This document shows, piece after piece, positions 6,600-8,184 of a stretch of 8,184 bases of DNA. Position numbers and translations under genes: made by a program. Each line of letters starts with the position of its first letter. Position 1 is the stretch's first letter. The notes beneath the pieces are model-generated. The model searched no databases. It was not told the origin of the DNA and worked only from the letters and a program-made list of their open reading frames with translations. Source of the DNA: Synergistaceae bacterium (GTDB taxonomy: Bacteria > Synergistota > Synergistia > Synergistales > Synergistaceae); contig JAAZCN010000267.1 in NCBI GenBank assembly GCA_012513245.1, positions 1 to 8,184 on the forward strand. Reading direction: 5' to 3'.

Positions 6600-6607
6600 C
6601 TGTAACT

Positions 6608-7555
6608 TTAGTGATTCTGCCACTCGTTTTCTCTGCTTGTGCCGATGGCGTCAAGCTCAAATGGTGTCGTCTGATAGACAAAATAGTTTAGCCAATTGAA
6701 AAAGAGAAGATTGGCACTGCTCCTCCATGTCACTACCGGTTCTCGGGTATCGTCATCATCAGGATAGTAGTTCTTCGGGACCTCGCTATGGAGACCTGCA
6801 TTTATGTCTCTGAGGTACTCGTTTTCAAGTGTAAGCGCGTCATACTCGGAATGTCCTGTTATGAATATCTGTTTGCCCTGTTCTGTCTTTATAACATATA
6901 CTCCCGCTTCCTCGGAAGATGCGAGTATCTGCAGCTCCGATACTGCTTCCACATCTTCTCTCTGTATCGTTGTGTGGCGGGAATGGGGAGCCATAAACAG
7001 GTCATCGAATCCCCTGAAAAGCATCGAGTTTTTATATTCAACTTCGTGTCTGAATACCCCGAAAAGCTTTTCGGACATGGGATATTTTTTTATGCCGTGG
7101 TGGTAGTAGAGCGCCGCCTGCGCTCCCCAGCATATATGGAGGGTGCTGTAGACATGGGTCTTGCTCCATTCCATTATCCTGCACAGCTCATCCCAGTAAT
7201 CTACATCCTCAAATTCCATCATCTCTACAGGCGCGCCAGTTATAACAAGCCCGTCGAACTTCCTCTCTCTCACATCTTCAAACGTTTCATAAAAGGCCAG
7301 CAGATGTTTGCTGCTTGTATTCTGAGCTTCATATGTTGCAGTCTGAAGAAGCGTAAGTTCGACCTGAAGCGGCGAATTGCTCAGCAGACGCGCCAACTGC
7401 GTCTCAGTATCGATCTTTGTCGGCATAAGGTTCAACAGCGCGACCTGGAGTGGTCGAATATCCTGTTTCGCTGCGCGGACTTCATGCATAACAAATATAT
7501 TTTCATTTAAAAGTGTCTGTGTTGCAGGCAGACTGTCAGGTATTTTGATAGGCAT
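6608..7555 (-). CDS. metA: Homoserine O-acetyltransferase (MetA family; acetyl-CoA type predicted)
   Basis: It acylates the hydroxyl of L-homoserine, the first dedicated step of methionine synthesis, in the cytoplasm. Starting at the second ATG gives 315 aa in register with E. coli MetA (309 aa). It has the opening [11 protein letters not shown], Lys47 (LMPTKI), [14 protein letters not shown], the nucleophile Cys142 in HICWGAQAA, and TGHSEYD with His235 and Glu237 completing the catalytic set. Position 111 is Glu (GAPVEMMEF), where succinyl-CoA-using E. coli has Gly. In characterised MetA enzymes Glu there goes with acetyl-CoA, so acetylation is predicted. An ATG two codons upstream (7561) is possible, but AAGGGGG (7565-7571) is only 3 nt from it and 9 nt from the ATG at 7555. 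The gene stands alone. A transposable element lies 25 bp upstream, so its original promoter has probably been displaced. No SAM riboswitch is visible. Confidence 0.96.
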   Translation of the reverse strand: MPIKIPDSLPATQTLLNENIFVMHEVRAAKQDIRPLQVALLNLMPTKIDTETQLARLLSNSPLQVELTLLQTATYEAQNTSSKHLLAFYETFEDVRERKFDGLVITGAPVEMMEFEDVDYWDELCRIMEWSKTHVYSTLHICWGAQAALYYHHGIKKYPMSEKLFGVFRHEVEYKNSMLFRGFDDLFMAPHSRHTTIQREDVEAVSELQILASSEEAGVYVIKTEQGKQIFITGHSEYDALTLENEYLRDINAGLHSEVPKNYYPDDDDTREPVVTWRSSANLLFFNWLNYFVYQTTPFELDAIGTSRENEWQNH

Positions 7556-7564
7556 ATACATGCG

Positions 7565-7571
7565 CCCCCTT
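7565..7571 (-). promoter_or_regulatory. Ribosome binding site of metA
   Basis: AAGGGGG on the minus strand lies 9 nt before ATG at 7555 and only 3 nt before ATG at 7561, favouring the 7555 start. Its upstream edge is 4 bp from the ATTTA that borders the inserted element, so the element left the site intact. Confidence 0.6.
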
Positions 7572-7575
7572 ATTT

Positions 7576-7580
7576 ATTTA
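7576..7580. repeat. Left copy of putative 5-bp target-site duplication (ATTTA)
   Basis: ATTTA directly abuts the left terminal inverted repeat (starting 7581). It is repeated in the same orientation directly outside the right one, at 8174-8178. Because both flanks are A+T-rich, a chance match is possible, but both copies are exactly adjacent to the repeat ends. Confidence 0.55.
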
Positions 7581-7608
7581 ACTCAACTTTCCCACCTATT
7601 GTTACTAG
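7581..7608. repeat. Left terminal inverted repeat
   Basis: The outer 15 bp are identical, in inverted orientation, to 8159-8173. The inner 13 bp match at 8 positions. Confidence 0.65.
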
Positions 7609-7662
7609 TGGATTTAAAACTTCTGTTCCTCGTTTTCTCTGTACATCTATTTTGACCCAGAG

Positions 7663-7708
7663 GGGGAGTCGGTTGGGGAGTCAGTTGCAAATCGATTGCA
7701 AATCAATT
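7663..7708. repeat. Tandem 11-12 bp repeats in two related pairs
   Basis: GGGGAGTCGGTT (7663-7674) is followed directly by GGGGAGTCAGTT (7675-7686). Then come GCAAATCGATT (7687-7697) and GCAAATCAATT (7698-7708). Within each pair the change is a single G-to-A at the same relative place. All four units end in a purine-purine-TT-like tail, which recalls the GGCAAGC arrays at 6395-6440 and 7820-7866. Confidence 0.7.
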
Positions 7709-7750
7709 GTTAAACCTCAAAAACGACCCTTTTTGTCATCCCCAACAGGA

Positions 7751-7789
7751 CAATTGTGAAACTGCGACCAATACGGTCGCGTGCAATTG
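7751..7789. repeat. Hairpin GCGACC/GGTCGC framed by CAATTG
   Basis: GCGACC (7764-7769) and GGTCGC (7775-7780) form a perfect 6-bp stem with a 5-nt loop. CAATTG occurs outside on both sides (7751-7756 and 7784-7789) and can extend the pairing across a small internal loop. The stem resembles the third stem of the 6267-6368 array (GCGAC/GTCGC). Confidence 0.6.
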
Positions 7790-7819
7790 TAATTGCGGTC
7801 AAACGATTGTTATTAAAAA

Positions 7820-7866
7820 GGGCAAGCAATAGGCAAGCGTTGGCAAGCAATGGGCAAGCAGTTGTT
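7820..7866. repeat. Second GGCAAGC tandem array (four units)
   Basis: The units are GGGCAAGCAATA, GGCAAGCGTT, GGCAAGCAAT and GGGCAAGCAGTTGTT. Order, spacing and orientation match the array at 6395-6440; the second and third units are identical between the two sites. Confidence 0.75.
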
Positions 7867-7935
7867 AGAAGCCTAAAAAAATCCCTCTGTGTCATCGTAT
7901 GTCGCTCATAAAACGAATCTGAACTATGCTCCCCT

Positions 7936-7970
7936 CCGTCATCCCCGGACGCAACTTAACGGGGAACCAG
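7936..7970. repeat. Palindromic intergenic repeat of the GTCATCCCC...GGGGAACCAG type
   Basis: CCGTCATCC (7936-7944) opens a palindrome whose arms TCCCCG (7942-7947) and CGGGGA (7960-7965) pair perfectly around a 12-nt loop, followed by ACCAG. It corresponds to the less well-kept copy at 6499-6533. It is also preceded, as there, by ATGCTCC (7926-7932). A partial copy of the head (GTCATCCCC) lies at 7735-7743. Confidence 0.55.
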
Positions 7971-8087
7971 TGTCTTTTGGTTTGACTTTTAAATTATTAA
8001 AGTTATTTATTCAGGTCCCTAGGTCCTTGTTCTAGGTTACTCACTTAGTTATAGGCAAAGTCACTCGCTTCCCTATCTCAAAGCGCA

Positions 8088-8103
8088 CTCGAAATGGTTC
8101 GAG
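8088..8103. repeat. Small hairpin CTCGAA/TTCGAG inside the element
   Basis: CTCGAA (8088-8093) and TTCGAG (8098-8103) form a perfect 6-bp stem with a 4-nt loop. No T-run follows. It lies near the right end of the element and may be a leftover of its internal structure. Confidence 0.4.
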
Positions 8104-8145
8104 CACTATTGTTGATCTAATATGTTTTTATGACGGAAAACGACC

Positions 8146-8173
8146 CTATCAAAAACATGTGGGAAAGTTGAGT
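8146..8173. repeat. Right terminal inverted repeat
   Basis: GTGGGAAAGTTGAGT (8159-8173) is the exact reverse complement of 7581-7595. Homology continues imperfectly inward to 8146. Confidence 0.65.
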
Positions 8174-8178
8174 ATTTA
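8174..8178. repeat. Right copy of putative target-site duplication (ATTTA)
   Basis: ATTTA follows the right inverted repeat directly, matching 7576-7580 in the same orientation. Confidence 0.55.
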
Positions 8179-8184
8179 AAAATA

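Larger units (their letters stand above)
6216..6607. other. Gene-free, repeat-structured region between convergent genes
   Basis: These 392 bp separate the ends of the exported-protein gene (plus) and metA (minus). I find no plausible gene on either strand. In order the stretch holds a CAATTG-containing lead-in (6251-6262), a four-hairpin array (6267-6368), a G-rich array of short direct repeats (6377-6440), a terminator-like inverted repeat (6455-6496), a CCGTCATCC pair (6473-6507) and a two-part inverted repeat next to the metA stop (6547-6599). Much of 6395-6532 recurs in the same orientation upstream of metA (7820-7970). Confidence 0.75.
7581..8173. mobile_element. Putative non-autonomous or decayed transposable element (593 bp)
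   Basis: The ends are ACTCAACTTTCCCAC (7581-7595) and its exact reverse complement (8159-8173). Including 13 more internal positions on each side, 23 of 28 terminal positions match as inverted repeats (7581-7608, 8146-8173). Both ends are flanked by ATTTA. There is no intact transposase; the interior holds tandem repeats, a hairpin, a GTCATCCCC palindrome and at most a 47-codon open frame near the right end. The size and structure fit a MITE or an internally deleted insertion sequence. I cannot assign a family securely. The element lies just upstream of the metA ribosome binding site. Each end carries an outward-facing TTGAGT resembling a -35 box, but on the metA side no -10 stands 17 nt away. 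Confidence 0.6.
8036..8179 (+). pseudogene. Possible transposase-derived reading-frame remnant (very tentative)
   Basis: A 47-codon frame runs from just after TAG (8033-8035) to TAA (8177-8179), with no ATG, GTG or TTG near its beginning. The translation looks protein-like: VIGKVTRFPISKRTRN, then GSSTIVDLICFYDGKR, then PYQKHVGKLSI. The closing part (Y.DGK..QKHVGKLS) recalls the N-terminal part of IS4/IS1634-type transposases, where a DGK..Q motif precedes GKL or GRL. It reads out of the right end of the element, which is odd for a transposase start. It may be chance or a scrambled relic. Confidence 0.2.

Noticed and set aside
6788..7510. A 240-codon open frame on the plus strand
   Set aside because: It lies wholly antisense to metA, whose catalytic residues are all in place. 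Its translation is Cys/Tyr/Leu-rich with no recognisable domain, and it has no convincing ribosome binding site.
7570..7680. A minus-strand frame of about 36 codons ending near the metA ribosome binding site
   Set aside because: No start codon, crosses the terminal inverted repeat, and has no similarity I can name; probably chance.
7710..7895. A 61-codon minus-strand open frame inside the element
   Set aside because: It runs through tandem repeats and a hairpin. Its sequence follows the repeats, and no domain or ribosome binding site supports it.
7556..8184. SAM riboswitch or T-box upstream of metA
   Set aside because: I looked on the minus strand for their conserved core motifs and saw none. 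The inserted element would have separated any such leader from the gene.

Overview
This window is a bacterial chromosome segment. From base 5690 down to base 1 it carries a dense minus-strand gene cluster. Right of that are one small divergent gene, a lone metA, and two repeat-rich intergenic stretches. The coaX-dus-lysS order is familiar from Firmicutes and other deep-branching monoderm and diderm phyla. Moderate G+C, an acetyl-CoA-type MetA and a short, metallo-beta-lactamase-less ComEC make me lean weakly towards Synergistota or a relative. This is a guess from gene content, not a measured assignment.

Left region (1-5690, all minus strand, transcribed right to left): miaB, comEA, comEC, coaX, dusB and the 5' end of lysS. 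Neighbours overlap (comEA/comEC by 11 nt, coaX/dusB by 23 nt) or lie 15-97 nt apart, so this looks like one operon. It mixes tRNA modification and charging (MiaB, Dus, LysS), CoA biosynthesis (CoaX) and DNA uptake (ComEA receptor, ComEC channel). Three of the six genes appear to use TTG starts. A very short divergent promoter region (5691-5741) separates miaB from a plus-strand gene for a small exported protein of unknown function (5742-6215).

Middle region (6216-6607) lies between the convergent exported-protein gene and metA. It holds no gene but is structured: four successive hairpins joined by a conserved linker (GGAGAATTT), a roughly 10-12 bp tandem repeat built on GGCAAGC, a terminator-like inverted repeat, and two copies of a CCGTCATCC motif. 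metA (6608-7555, minus) encodes homoserine O-acyltransferase, with Glu at the position that specifies acetyl-CoA.

Right region (7562-8184) has no intact gene. Two 28-bp imperfect inverted repeats, with their outer 15 bp identical, bound a 593-bp segment. Each is directly abutted by ATTTA, which is what a 5-bp target-site duplication would look like. I read this as a non-autonomous or decayed transposable element inserted 25 bp upstream of the metA start codon, just outside its ribosome binding site. Inside it is a second copy, in the same orientation, of the repeat cassette found downstream of metA, so metA is flanked by direct repeats. The most notable features are the element and repeat architecture around metA, the tandem hairpin array with differing but self-complementary stems, and the truncated ComEC.
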